NCBI RefSeq assembly: GCF_000299895.1
Contig: NZ_AMRG01000008.1
Coordinates: forward strand, 1 to 64,000
Length of the DNA stretch: 64,000 nucleotides
Direction of reading: 5' to 3'
Source of the DNA: Idiomarina xiamenensis 10-D-4
Lineage (GTDB): Bacteria > Pseudomonadota > Gammaproteobacteria > Enterobacterales > Alteromonadaceae
Part shown: positions 28,707 through 37,917 of the stretch, piece after piece
Layout of the letters: every line of letters begins with the position of its first letter
Position numbering within the stretch: position 1 is the stretch's first letter
The notes under the pieces: model-generated
What the model was told of the DNA's origin: nothing
Database searches by the model: none
Seen by the model: only the letters and a program-made list of their open reading frames with translations
Made by a program: the position numbers and the translations under genes

Positions 28707-28857
28707 AAATCATATTAGAGAATAATTGTTATGGTGTGAGCAACCATTTCACCATCGCTTGCGGTAACGACCTCAACTCAGGTATGTTAAACTCCAATAA
28801 AATATGTCAGTCCGGTGATAGTCGGTTGACTTTGATGACCAAGATGGAAAACGCTCA

Positions 28858-29298
28858 ATGACGAATCAAGACAACAAGCGCTTGATGCAAAAAGCTGAAC
28901 GCCTGTGTGAACAACGCGGCGCACGTTTGACACCTGCACGCCGGGAAGTATTTTCAATTCTGGCTGAGCAAGAAGGCGCGATTGGCGCGTATGATTTATT
29001 AGATAAGCTAAAAGTAGCGGTGCCAAATGCTAAGCCACCAACCATTTATCGAGCGCTAGACTTCTTACAAGAGCAAGGTTTCGTACACAAGATCACGAGT
29101 TCCAACAGCTATGTCTTGTGTAGTCATTTTGACCATCAACACCCAGTACAAATGTTGATTTGTGAAAGCTGCGGCAACGTGCAAGAAATTCAGTCAGAGG
29201 GAGTCTACGAAGCACTGCGTCGACAAGCCGAAGATCAGGGCTTTGTAGTCAAGTCACAAGTTATCGAAGCACACGGCCTGTGCCAGCAATGTCATTAA
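28858..29298 (+). CDS. zur: zinc-responsive Fur-family repressor Zur
   Basis: Fur-family repressor of 146 residues with a winged-helix N-terminal domain (LTPARREVFSILAEQEG, PPTIYRALDFLQEQGFVHK) and a metal-binding C-terminal part. Two CxxC pairs (CESC and CQQC, the latter at the very C-terminus) give the structural zinc site. HFDHQHPVQMLICESCG is the usual sensing region. The Zur assignment over Fur rests on sequence feel and on the dusA/dnaB/alr neighbourhood, which matches E. coli zur. It precedes cheX by 18 bases. No clear Zur box was found. Confidence 0.88.
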   Translation: MTNQDNKRLMQKAERLCEQRGARLTPARREVFSILAEQEGAIGAYDLLDKLKVAVPNAKPPTIYRALDFLQEQGFVHKITSSNSYVLCSHFDHQHPVQMLICESCGNVQEIQSEGVYEALRRQAEDQGFVVKSQVIEAHGLCQQCH

Positions 29299-29316
29299 TC
29301 TGAAAGGTTTAGCATT

Positions 29317-29790
29317 ATGAATGTAGAGTTCATCAACCCCTTTTTAAACGCCCTGCAAAATGTCTTGAAAACCATGGCGCAAATGGAGTTGAAACCCGGT
29401 AAACCGCAATTAAAAAAAGACGAAGTAGCGCGCGGTGATGTATCAGGTTTGATTGGCATGGTGGGTCCGCAAGTGAAAGGCTCGTTCTCGATCAGCTTTG
29501 ACGAATCACTGGCAGGCGAAATTATGTTTAAAATGCTGGGCGAAAGACCAGAAAAAATCAATGACGAGGTTTGCGATTTGGTTGGCGAAATCACCAACAT
29601 GGTGACCGGTGGAGCCAAACGCGAGTTGGGTGAACGCGGCTTTGAGTTTGACATGGCGACGCCAATTGTCGTGTCAGGCCAAAACCACACAATTTCACAC
29701 CGAGCCGACGGTCCCAAACTGATCATGCCTTTCAGCCATATGGCCGGTAAAGCCTGTATTGAAATATGCTTTGATAAGGTGCCGAGTTGA
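29317..29790 (+). CDS. cheX: CheX-type chemotaxis phosphatase
   Basis: CheX family members dephosphorylate CheY-P. The 157-residue product carries the E-x-x-N catalytic motif within GEITNMVTGGAK near residues 92-103, as in the CheC/CheX/FliY superfamily. It appears single-domain. No other chemotaxis gene lies nearby, so it works with systems encoded elsewhere. Its stop overlaps the TTG start of yjbQ. Confidence 0.9.
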   Translation: MNVEFINPFLNALQNVLKTMAQMELKPGKPQLKKDEVARGDVSGLIGMVGPQVKGSFSISFDESLAGEIMFKMLGERPEKINDEVCDLVGEITNMVTGGAKRELGERGFEFDMATPIVVSGQNHTISHRADGPKLIMPFSHMAGKACIEICFDKVPS

Positions 29791-30224
29791 GTCATCGCTA
29801 TTGGCAGCAACAGCGCATTCAATTGCCTCCTAAAGCGCAAGGCTTTCATCTCATCAGTGACGATATTGAGCGCCAGTTGACGCGTCTAGCCGAATTTGAA
29901 GTGGGTTTACTGCATCTGCAATTACTGCACACCTCGGCATCGCTGAGTCTTAACGAAAATGCGGATGCTGATGTTCGTCGTGACTTACATTGGTTCTTAC
30001 AACAGCAAATTGGCCAATTTGCAGATGGCTTTTTGCATACCTGCGAGGGGCCTGATGATATGCCGGCGCACGTTTGTGCAAGTTTATTAGGCACCAGTTT
30101 GACCATTGCCATAGAAGACGGACGTTTAGCATTAGGGACTTGGCAAGGTATTTATTTGGGCGAACACCGTTTACAGGCAGGCAGTCGTCAAATAATTGCA
30201 ACTCTGCATGGCGAGCCGCGCTGA
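29787..30224 (+). CDS. yjbQ: YjbQ/UPF0047 family protein
   Basis: The 145-residue product has the full UPF0047 set: LHTSASLSLNENADADVRRD, EGPDDMPAHVCASLLGTSL and LGTWQGIYLGEHR. Members show weak thiamine-phosphate-synthase-like activity in some reports, and the physiological role is unsettled. The start is a TTG that overlaps the cheX stop as TTGA, giving translational coupling. It converges on alr, whose stop is 10 bases away. Confidence 0.92.
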   Translation: MSHRYWQQQRIQLPPKAQGFHLISDDIERQLTRLAEFEVGLLHLQLLHTSASLSLNENADADVRRDLHWFLQQQIGQFADGFLHTCEGPDDMPAHVCASLLGTSLTIAIEDGRLALGTWQGIYLGEHRLQAGSRQIIATLHGEPR

Positions 30225-30234
30225 TTAAAGGCGT

Positions 30235-31383
30235 TTATTCGACGTATTCGTAATCGACGCGCTGGGCAATGTTGCACAAAAGTTCGTAGGCTATGGTGTC
30301 GGCAAACGCAGCGACCTCTTCCACATGCAACACTGCGCGGCTGTCAGAGTGTTCGCTAGTTTCATCGCGCGAGGTATCCAGCCCCCTATCCAGTCCCCAT
30401 AGCACCGCGGTAGCACCAGCCTCAATATCGTCGTCGCCTAAATCAACCGTTAACATATCCATCGATACCCGTCCTACGATGGGATAGCGCTTACCGTTAA
30501 TCAATACCGGCGTTCCAGTACGCGCGTGACGCGGATAACCATCACCATAACCAATCGCCACCACACCTAACCGCGTTGCCTGCCGAGAGACCCAATGCGC
30601 GCCGTAGCCAACCGCTTCTCCCGCCTTAATATCCCGTGTTGCTATAACACTGGCACAGAGAGTCATCACCGGTTTTAAGTCAAGCTCAGCAGCATTTTTC
30701 TCAGCTACCGGCGAAGCCCCATAGAGCATTAATCCAGGCCTCACCCAGTCAGCTTGCAACTCTGGGAATTGAATAAGAGTCGCCGAATTAGCAAAGCTAG
30801 CCAATGATGATGGCGGTGTTAACGCCCGGATGCTAGCGATAACGGCTTGCTGATGGGTGTTCTGAGCATGACCTCGCTCATCGGCACAAGCCATGTGACT
30901 CATCAGTATCGGTTCGCCAGCGACGTTATCACATGCCCTTAAACGCTGTTGAAAGGCTGCCAACTGTTGTGGCGCTATACCCAAACGATGCATACCCGAG
31001 TCGACTTTCAACCACACCTTAAGTGGCGCCGATAAGCCGCTAGCACGTTCCAGCATTTGTAATTGTTGCTCAGTATGAATAACCGGCTGTAATTGGCTGG
31101 CAGCTAGCAGCGGCAGCTCATGGGCATCGAAAAAACCTTCTAATAAAACAATCGGGCAGCTAATGCCAGCCTGACGCAAGCGCAGCGCTTCGTTAATTCG
31201 CGCCAAACCCAGCGCCGCCACACTATCATGTTCGGTCAACGCACGTGCGATCTCGACCAAACCATGACCATAAGCATTGGCTTTAACAATCCCCAAAATA
31301 CGACTGTGCGGCGCTAACTGCTTGACTCGCGCCATGTTGTGGCGCAACCCACCTAAATCAATACGAGCCCAAGCCGAGCGCAT
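30235..31383 (-). CDS. alr: alanine racemase
   Basis: This PLP enzyme interconverts L- and D-alanine for peptidoglycan. The PLP lysine is K34 in GIVKANAYGHG, and the catalytic tyrosine is Y260 in AVGYGAHW. RPGLMLYG and AIGYGDGYPR are conserved. Its 382 residues are slightly longer than E. coli Alr because of an insertion near residues 320-345 rich in S, D and E (LDTSRDETSEHSDSR). The ATG overlaps the dnaB stop by one base (TAATG); dnaB-alr is the E. coli order as well. Confidence 0.97.
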   Translation of the reverse strand: MRSAWARIDLGGLRHNMARVKQLAPHSRILGIVKANAYGHGLVEIARALTEHDSVAALGLARINEALRLRQAGISCPIVLLEGFFDAHELPLLAASQLQPVIHTEQQLQMLERASGLSAPLKVWLKVDSGMHRLGIAPQQLAAFQQRLRACDNVAGEPILMSHMACADERGHAQNTHQQAVIASIRALTPPSSLASFANSATLIQFPELQADWVRPGLMLYGASPVAEKNAAELDLKPVMTLCASVIATRDIKAGEAVGYGAHWVSRQATRLGVVAIGYGDGYPRHARTGTPVLINGKRYPIVGRVSMDMLTVDLGDDDIEAGATAVLWGLDRGLDTSRDETSEHSDSRAVLHVEEVAAFADTIAYELLCNIAQRVDYEYVE

Positions 31384-32774
31384 TAGTAGTGCTCACCATC
31401 GTCGGCACGAACAAAGTTATCAAAGCGCGATAATTGGCCGTGGAATTTCAGTTCGATACTACCGATAGGACCGTTCCGCTGTTTACCAATAATGATTTCG
31501 GCGATGCCTTTGTTAGCACTGTCTTGGTGGTAGACTTCATCGCGATAGATAAACATGATGACGTCCGCATCTTGCTCAATCGAGCCCGACTCACGTAAAT
31601 CGGAGTTAACCGGACGCTTATCGGCACGCTGCTCTAACGAGCGGTTAAGCTGCGACAAGGCGACCACGGGTACTTGCAATTCTTTCGCTAATGACTTCAA
31701 TGAGCGCGATATTTCGGCGATTTCTAAGGTACGGTTTTCAGACATGCCGGGCACTGTCATCAACTGCAAGTAGTCGATCATGATCATCGATAAACCACCG
31801 TGCTCACGGGCAATACGACGCGCACGCGAACGCACTTCGGTGGGCGTCAGACCAGAAGCGTCATCAATGTACATGTTGTTCTTGTCGTTCAACATGCCCA
31901 TCACCGATGCAATTCGTGCCCAGTCTTCCTCTTCCAGTTGACCGGTTCGAATACGCGTTTGGTCGACCCGACTTAACGACGCCAGCATCCGCATCATTAA
32001 CTGTTCGGCAGGCATCTCTAAACTGAATACCAGCACCGGTTTATCGCTACCCAAAGCGACATTTTCGGCTAAGTTCATGGCAAATGTGGTTTTACCCATC
32101 GACGGTCGTGCGGCGACAATAATCAAATCCGAAGGCTGCAAGCCCGCAGTCTTTTTATCAAGATCTTTGAAGCCGGTCGAAACACCGGTCACACCATTAT
32201 TGTTTTTGGTGTTACTGAGTACCTCAATACGCTCAATGGTGCGTTGTAAAATCTGCTCTATACCCTGCGGCCCATCGCTGCCAGAGACACGCTTTTCGGC
32301 GATCTTAAACACTTTACTTTCTGCAATATCAAGCAGTTCGGCGCTATTTCGGCCTTGCGTATCAAAGCCAGATTCGGCAATCTCATTCGCCACTGCGATC
32401 ATCTCGCGCACCACCGCGCGCTCCCGCACGATGTCGGCGTACGCAAGAATATTGGCGGCACTGGGCGTGTTTTTCGCAATTTCGCCTAAATAAGCAAAGC
32501 CACCACTGCTATCTAAATCGCCTGACGCTTCCAACGCCTCTGATACCGTGACCAAATCGATCGGTTGGCTACGTTCAGCCAAATGACTCATAGCCCGGAA
32601 AATCTGACGATGCGCACGATGATAAAAATCGTCGCTGATGACACGACCGGCAACATTATCCCAAGCCTCGTTGTCCAGCATCAAGCCACCCAGTACCGAT
32701 TGCTCAGCTTCAATAGAATGGGGTGGTGTTTTTATTGCGTCGAGTTTTGCGTCTCGCTTTTTTGCTTCTGCCAT
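31383..32774 (-). CDS. dnaB: replicative DNA helicase DnaB
   Basis: DnaB is the hexameric 5'-3' helicase of the replication fork. The 463-residue product has the N-terminal primase-interaction domain (PHSIEAEQSVLGGLMLDNEA), the Walker A stretch ARPSMGKTTFAMN near residues 222-234, the Walker B-like MIMIDYLQLM and the arginine-finger region KQRNGPIG. No intein is present. It overlaps alr by one base. Confidence 0.99.
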   Translation of the reverse strand: MAEAKKRDAKLDAIKTPPHSIEAEQSVLGGLMLDNEAWDNVAGRVISDDFYHRAHRQIFRAMSHLAERSQPIDLVTVSEALEASGDLDSSGGFAYLGEIAKNTPSAANILAYADIVRERAVVREMIAVANEIAESGFDTQGRNSAELLDIAESKVFKIAEKRVSGSDGPQGIEQILQRTIERIEVLSNTKNNNGVTGVSTGFKDLDKKTAGLQPSDLIIVAARPSMGKTTFAMNLAENVALGSDKPVLVFSLEMPAEQLMMRMLASLSRVDQTRIRTGQLEEEDWARIASVMGMLNDKNNMYIDDASGLTPTEVRSRARRIAREHGGLSMIMIDYLQLMTVPGMSENRTLEIAEISRSLKSLAKELQVPVVALSQLNRSLEQRADKRPVNSDLRESGSIEQDADVIMFIYRDEVYHQDSANKGIAEIIIGKQRNGPIGSIELKFHGQLSRFDNFVRADDGEHY

Positions 32775-32902
32775 GCGCTCTCAGATGGGGGGTTAAGATA
32801 AATCGATAAGATGCACATACTATACAAAAGGACGCCATTGGAGGGAAGCGTTGCGGCGGCTAACGCGCATAAACAACTGCTACGTCGCCACCGCCCTGCT
32901 AA

Positions 32903-33862
32903 TTACTTTTTCTGTAAACGTATATCACCGCTGACCGTGGTTAAGCTAGCACTGGCGCTACCGTTACCCACGCTAAAGTTTAACGTACTCGATGGTCCGT
33001 ACTTGGCCTTAGTCGGTTTGTCGTCGCTTAACTCATTAATTAAATCGCCACCAGCACTGGCATTAAGCTCGAACTGGGCATCGACATCGCCACGAAAACT
33101 GAGCTTCACATCACCGCTCACCGACGAGACTTTTAGGTTACCATCGGCCGCCAAGCCAAAATCGACAGCCGCTTCGCCACTGACGGTGGTCACACTTAAG
33201 GTTTTCACTCGCTGTAGTGTTAAACCAATATCACCAGACACGCTTTGTGCGCGCACGCTGTCGGCATCCGACGAGGCCTCTAAATCACCACTAACGACTT
33301 GATAGTAGAGGTTACGAGCCTTTGAACCACGGTCGTAGATATCGCCGCTAACGCTTTCTAAGCGAATGTCATCGCTGCCCGCATTTAATTCCGCCGTTTC
33401 AATGTCACCGCTAACTGTCGTTAAGCGAATGCTTTTACTTAACTGGCGTGCATCGATATCACCACTAACCAAATCAATCGCGGTGCCACCACTAATGCCA
33501 CTGACATCGACATCCATGGACACCCCTTTAACATGCAGATCCGCCTGTGCAGGCACATGAATGGTCAATTTCGAGCCACCATCGTCATCGCGATAACTCA
33601 TATGACGCGGCGTTTTCACTTGCACATAAACACTGTTGCCACGCTGTTCAAAGACAAACGACTCAGTGTCTTCGTCCAGTTGCCCTTGCACATGAACCTG
33701 CGCTTTATCCCACGCTTTAATCGTAACTTCACCACGCGTATTATCGATATTAATACGTGCATTGCTGCTGACATCCAAATGCTGGTCGACTTTCTCGGCC
33801 GCAGTGACCGAGGTTGCGGCAAGCGATAGCAACCCAGCTACAGCATAAAATAATGGTCTCAT
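32903..33862 (-). CDS. exported DUF4097-type beta-repeat protein
   Basis: The ATG at 33862 has AGGAG upstream and begins a signal peptide (MRPLFYAVAGLLSLAATSVTAA); a longer frame overlapping the upstream gene is rejected. The mature 300 residues hold eight VSGD/VSGE repeats (VSGDIDA, VSGDIET, VSGDIYD, VSGDLEA, VSGDIGL, VSGEAAV, VSGDVKL, VSGDIRL) at about 21-25 residue spacing, typical of DUF4097 putative adhesin or beta-solenoid proteins. It is the third gene of an operon with an ECF sigma factor and an anti-sigma-like protein, as often seen for DUF4097. Function is unproven. Confidence 0.85.
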   Translation of the reverse strand: MRPLFYAVAGLLSLAATSVTAAEKVDQHLDVSSNARINIDNTRGEVTIKAWDKAQVHVQGQLDEDTESFVFEQRGNSVYVQVKTPRHMSYRDDDGGSKLTIHVPAQADLHVKGVSMDVDVSGISGGTAIDLVSGDIDARQLSKSIRLTTVSGDIETAELNAGSDDIRLESVSGDIYDRGSKARNLYYQVVSGDLEASSDADSVRAQSVSGDIGLTLQRVKTLSVTTVSGEAAVDFGLAADGNLKVSSVSGDVKLSFRGDVDAQFELNASAGGDLINELSDDKPTKAKYGPSSTLNFSVGNGSASASLTTVSGDIRLQKK

Positions 33863-33878
33863 CTCTACTCTCCTATTA

Positions 33879-34409
33879 TCACAATTGCCGCCACGGCGTT
33901 TGTTGTTCATACGCGGTATCCATCAACGCGATCTCTTGCTGATGAACCCATTGTAATAAGCGTATCAGTTCGGGATTTGCTGGCTCATTAGCTAGCGCCT
34001 CCGTAATCGAACGACTTGCCTGTCTTAACGTTTGTAAATCGTTGCTAGCACCGCTATTCAGCGTTTGATAACCAGCCTGCATAAATTTCGTTTGCAGTAA
34101 TTCGGTTTGTTGCTGATGTTGTTGATTCATCAGTTGCACCAACTGCCAGCTTGCCGACGCTTGTTGCTGCGCTGGTTGCGTCGCATTTTGCCAATCGGCT
34201 TTCTGCCAAATCACCACCGTCAGCATTAACATCGCCGCACTAGCCAATAACATTGGCCAGGATGCACGCCACGAAGATCCCGACCGCGGCTGCCGTCGTT
34301 GCTGACTCAGGGTACGCTCAATACCCGGCCATAAATCGCGTTTCGGCTCTAGCGGCTGTTGATGCTGTTGCAACAACTGTTCTACTGTTGGTCGGTTAGA
34401 TTGTTTCAT
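33879..34409 (-). CDS. single-span anti-sigma-like membrane protein
   Basis: The 176-residue product has a cytoplasmic N-terminal part (PTVEQLLQQHQQPLEPKRDLW), one membrane span near residues 50-67 (WPMLLASAAMLMLTVVIW), and a glutamine-rich periplasmic part. It overlaps the sigma gene by 14 bases and lies 16 bases before the DUF4097 gene. By position and topology it is probably the anti-sigma factor. There is no classical zinc-binding HxxxCxxC motif, so it would be an atypical one. Confidence 0.65.
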   Translation of the reverse strand: MKQSNRPTVEQLLQQHQQPLEPKRDLWPGIERTLSQQRRQPRSGSSWRASWPMLLASAAMLMLTVVIWQKADWQNATQPAQQQASASWQLVQLMNQQHQQQTELLQTKFMQAGYQTLNSGASNDLQTLRQASRSITEALANEPANPELIRLLQWVHQQEIALMDTAYEQQTPWRQL

Positions 34410-34962
34410 TACCCACCCACTCCTCTAATAGTTGTCTTGCTCGATGTAACTGAGCCTTGCTAGAGCCAACCGCGATGCCCAATGTGTTAGCGATATCCTC
34501 ATGCCGTAATCCCTCCAGCTGATGTAATACAAAGACCCAGCGGGCGCGCTCCGGTAAGCGCATGATCAGGCGGTCGAGCAAGACTAAATCAGCGCTACTT
34601 TCAGCGACTTGCTGCGGGACCTCATCATCATCACTAAACCAACGCTGATACCATCGCTTATGCTTACGTAAGGCCGATATAGTCACTCGTGTCGCCAAGG
34701 TATGTAACCACGTACTAAAACGGCTTTCGCCGCGAAAGCTAGCCAGCTTGCGCCACACCTGTACAAACACCTCTTGGGTAATATCCTCGGCTTGATGGCG
34801 GTCGACAGATAATCGCAAAACCAAGCCATAAACGCGTCGTAAATGGCGTTGATACAGCGCTTCAAAGGCATCCATATCACCCACTTGTGCACGTTGCACT
34901 AACGCCGCATCGGCATCGCTTTGAGTTGCTGCTACTGTTGTAAATTCGGCTGCGTTAGTCAC
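34396..34962 (-). CDS. ECF-family RNA polymerase sigma factor
   Basis: The 188-residue product has region 2 (MDAFEALYQRHLRRVYGLVLR, then DITQEVFVQVWRKLASFRG) and region 4 (LPERARWVFVLHQLEGLRHEDIANTLG), with no region 1 or 3, which is the ECF layout. It starts at GTG 34962 with AGGTGA upstream. It heads the sigma / anti-sigma-like / DUF4097 operon. An ECF-type AAC-N17-CGTC promoter at 35013-35037 suggests autoregulation. It is not the housekeeping RpoE, whose rseA/rseB partners are absent. Confidence 0.93.
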   Translation of the reverse strand: MTNAAEFTTVAATQSDADAALVQRAQVGDMDAFEALYQRHLRRVYGLVLRLSVDRHQAEDITQEVFVQVWRKLASFRGESRFSTWLHTLATRVTISALRKHKRWYQRWFSDDDEVPQQVAESSADLVLLDRLIMRLPERARWVFVLHQLEGLRHEDIANTLGIAVGSSKAQLHRARQLLEEWVGNETI

Positions 34963-35012
34963 CGCGTCACCTAATTAATGGTTATTATTTTTTTGATGAA
35001 TTACTACGGTTA

Positions 35013-35037
35013 GACGTATGACTTTATACGAGGGTTT
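35013..35037 (-). promoter_or_regulatory. candidate ECF-type promoter of the sigma operon
   Basis: On the minus strand AAAC (35037-35034) and CGTCTAA (35016-35010) show the AAC/CGTC pattern of ECF promoters with 17 bases between. It lies about 45 bases before the sigma gene start. A TATAAA inside the spacer could serve sigma-70 instead. Confidence 0.35.
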
Positions 35038-35046
35038 AAAGCAGGT

Positions 35047-35080
35047 AAAAAAAAAAGCTGCCATCAAGGCAGCTTTTTTT
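35047..35080. terminator. rplI operon terminator
   Basis: AAAAAGCTGCC and GGCAGCTTTTT form a stem flanked by A and T runs, 26 bases after the rplI stop. It ends the rpsF-priB-rpsR-rplI transcript and insulates the ECF operon. Confidence 0.9.
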
Positions 35081-35105
35081 GATTAGCTGATTACGCGTGG
35101 CGTAA

Positions 35106-35558
35106 TTATGCCGCAGCAACAACGCTGATGGTTACTGTTGCATGTACATCAGCGTGAACTTGCAGTTCAATTTCGAATTCGCCAACTTCACGAATCGTGC
35201 CGTGTGGCATCAAGACTTCGCTCTTTTGCACGTCAACACCGGCCGCGGTGATCGCATCGGCGATATCGCGAGTACCGATTGAACCGAACAGTTTACCTTC
35301 ATCACCAGCTTTTGACTCGATGGTGACCGCGTCTAACGCGTTCAGTTTTTCAGCACGGGCTTCAGCAGCGGCTAACGCATCAGCAACTTTTTGCTCATAC
35401 TCAGCACGACGCTGTTCAAAGACTTTTACGTTTTCTGCTGTCGCAGGAACCGCTTTACCTTGTGGGAACAAGAAATTACGTGCGTAACCTGGACGCACAG
35501 ATACTTGCTCACCCAAGCTGCCTAAGTTGGCAATTTTGTCTAACAGAATGATTTCCAT
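35106..35558 (-). CDS. rplI: 50S ribosomal protein L9
   Basis: L9 reaches from the L1 stalk base and helps frame maintenance. The 150-residue product starts [21 protein letters not shown] and has a long connecting helix around residues 40-75, then the C-terminal domain ending [11 protein letters not shown]. It is last in the rpsF operon, 44 bases after rpsR. Confidence 0.98.
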   Translation of the reverse strand: MEIILLDKIANLGSLGEQVSVRPGYARNFLFPQGKAVPATAENVKVFEQRRAEYEQKVADALAAAEARAEKLNALDAVTIESKAGDEGKLFGSIGTRDIADAITAAGVDVQKSEVLMPHGTIREVGEFEIELQVHADVHATVTISVVAAA

Positions 35559-35602
35559 TGTTCGCTACCTTTACTCAATTACGTTTGTCTGAAACTGACC
35601 AA

Positions 35603-36160
<558 letters not shown>

Positions 36161-36161
<1 letters not shown>

Positions 36162-36508
36162 TACGCCGCTTCGCTTTCGCCTTTACGCTCTTCTTTCTTG
36201 GTCAGAGGAGACGGCTCGGTGATAGCTTCTTTTTTACGCATGATCATATTACGTAAAACGGCATCGTTGTAACGGAACGCAGTTTCCAGCTCTTCAACCA
36301 CTTCTGCCGACGCTTCGATGTTTAATAACACGTAGTGCGCTTTGTGCAGCTTATTGATTGGGTAAGCCAATTGACGACGACCCCAGTCTTCCAAACGATG
36401 GATTTGACCACCGCCCTGCTTGATGGTCTCGCTGTAACGCTCGATCATACCAGGGACTTGCTCGCTCTGGTCCGGGTGGACCATGAATACGATTTCATAT
36501 TGACGCAT
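36161..36508 (-). CDS. rpsF: 30S ribosomal protein S6
   Basis: S6 binds 16S rRNA with S18. The 115-residue product has [20 protein letters not shown] and [20 protein letters not shown]. The tail is short and charged, lacking the polyglutamate-type end typical of E. coli. It is first in its operon, with a promoter at 36641-36669 and a hairpin leader. Confidence 0.99.
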
Positions 36509-36591
36509 TGCTGCTCCTTTTGGTTCATCAGCCTCTGCTCAGCTCAGCCGCACTGACAGAAGCAAGGAACTCTGTTTTATCGATAATTAAG

Positions 36592-36612
36592 CGGTCAGCG
36601 CTAGGCTGACCG
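36592..36612 (-). promoter_or_regulatory. hairpin in the rpsF leader
   Basis: CGGTCAGC and GCTGACCG form an 8-bp stem with a 5-base loop about 20 bases after the expected transcription start. An S6:S18-binding leader is known upstream of rpsF in many bacteria, but the conserved features of that motif were not confirmed here. Confidence 0.4.
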
Positions 36613-36640
36613 AAACGATTTGGCTGATTTAAGCGGCGGG

Positions 36641-36669
36641 AGTGTAGCCGATCTGGCTCAACTGTTCAA
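36641..36669 (-). promoter_or_regulatory. rpsF operon promoter
   Basis: TTGAAC (36669-36664) and TACACT (36646-36641) with a 17-base spacer form a good sigma-70 promoter on the minus strand. The -35 sits right beside the stop codon region of the upstream orphan gene (36673). Confidence 0.8.
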
Positions 36670-36672
36670 GGT

Positions 36673-37143
36673 TTAAACGGTGTCTGGCGTGACTTTTTGC
36701 GCTTGCAAGCGTTGCTGATGAAAATTGATTACCTGATCTCGAATAGCGGCGACAAAACGTTGATGCAACTCACTGATGACGGCCCGATCGCCTTCTACCT
36801 CGATACGTTCTAGGCGCTGTTGCGGCGCCTCGGTAGCGCTAATGTCGGCGCTCAAATACAGTTTGTTATCGTGTTGCGCAATACTAACGCGTATCAGCCA
36901 TTGCGCCCGCTCTTCGCTAACCACTCGCCATTCGTGCCGCTCATGAAAACGGTTGTTAATATCGTTAGCATGCTCACGTAACGCACGTTGTTCGCTACTC
37001 GCCTGGTCATAAAGTACCGCGACTTGCGGCTTATAATCGGCGACTTGCTGAGAGGTCTGTTGACCCGGCCACCATGCCAACACTAATAACGCCACCACTA
37101 TCAACGTCAACCAAAGCGGTCGCCACCGTCCTGCTACTGTCAT
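36673..37143 (-). CDS. membrane-anchored periplasmic protein of unknown function
   Basis: The ATG at 37143 with GAGG upstream is preferred over a TTG five codons earlier. The 156-residue product has one N-terminal span (RPLWLTLIVVALLVLAWW) and a soluble part with SEQRALREHANDINNRF and a helical end rich in R, Q and H. No family was recognised. It lies between rlmB and the rpsF promoter, 18 bases after rlmB, so it is probably transcribed with rnr-rlmB. Confidence 0.6.
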   Translation of the reverse strand: MTVAGRWRPLWLTLIVVALLVLAWWPGQQTSQQVADYKPQVAVLYDQASSEQRALREHANDINNRFHERHEWRVVSEERAQWLIRVSIAQHDNKLYLSADISATEAPQQRLERIEVEGDRAVISELHQRFVAAIRDQVINFHQQRLQAQKVTPDTV

Positions 37144-37161
37144 TTTAGCCCTCGTCAACCA

Positions 37162-37917
37162 TTAGTTTACACGGCTAGCCTGACGCTGCCTGACCACTTC
37201 AAATAGACAAACGCCGGTGGCTACCGACACGTTCAAGCTGCTCACGCTGCCTTGCAACGGAATGGCGACCAATTGATCACAGGTTTCGCGCGTTAAACGT
37301 CGCATACCATCGCCCTCTGCGCCCATGACAATCGCGGTATGCTGTTGATAATCAACATCATAAAGGCCATCGTTGGCTTCACCAGCAGTACCGACCACCC
37401 ACACTTGCAAACTCTGTAATTCGCGCAAAGCACGGGCCAAATTGGTCACTACCACAAACGGTACCGTCTCGGCTGCACCGCAAGCGACTTTACGCACAGT
37501 GGCGTTAAGCTGGGCCGACTTATCTTTGGGCACAATCACCGCCGTCACACCGGCGGCATCGGCACTGCGTAAACAGGCGCCTAAGTTGTGCGGGTCGGTG
37601 ACGCCATCTAACACCAAAAACAACGCCGCGCCGTTCTGCTGTTCAATCAGCGCTGCCAAGTCATTCTCGTTCAGTGCCGGTGCGGTTAATACGGTCGCCA
37701 CGACACCTTGATGATTACCGCCGTCCGCACGTTTGTCTAGCGCTTGGCGAGGCACAAACTGGGGTCTGACACCAAGTTTCTGTGCTTGATTCAGCAAGGC
37801 ATTGAGCGCGTCATCGGAGCGTTCTTTTGCGGCATACAGCTCGACCAGACGCTCCGGGTGTTTTTGTACCACTGCACGAACTGCGTGCAAACCAAATACC
37901 GTTGTCTTTTTGCTCAT
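37162..37917 (-). CDS. rlmB: 23S rRNA 2'-O-methyltransferase (G2251)
   Basis: RlmB is a SPOUT-class enzyme that methylates the P-loop G2251 of 23S rRNA with S-adenosylmethionine. The 251-residue product has the N-terminal substrate-binding domain ([20 protein letters not shown]) and the knotted catalytic half with [22 protein letters not shown] (in two parts), [20 protein letters not shown] and [15 protein letters not shown]. These are the three SpoU motifs. Its start overlaps the rnr stop by one base, as in the usual rnr-rlmB pair. Confidence 0.97.
   Translation of the reverse strand: MSKKTTVFGLHAVRAVVQKHPERLVELYAAKERSDDALNALLNQAQKLGVRPQFVPRQALDKRADGGNHQGVVATVLTAPALNENDLAALIEQQNGAALFLVLDGVTDPHNLGACLRSADAAGVTAVIVPKDKSAQLNATVRKVACGAAETVPFVVVTNLARALRELQSLQVWVVGTAGEANDGLYDVDYQQHTAIVMGAEGDGMRRLTRETCDQLVAIPLQGSVSSLNVSVATGVCLFEVVRQRQASRVN

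Noticed and set aside
28780-28857. Zur box upstream of zur
   Set aside because: No adequate palindromic match to the AT-rich Zur consensus was found; a weak TTGCGG/TATGTT promoter is possible but not supported.
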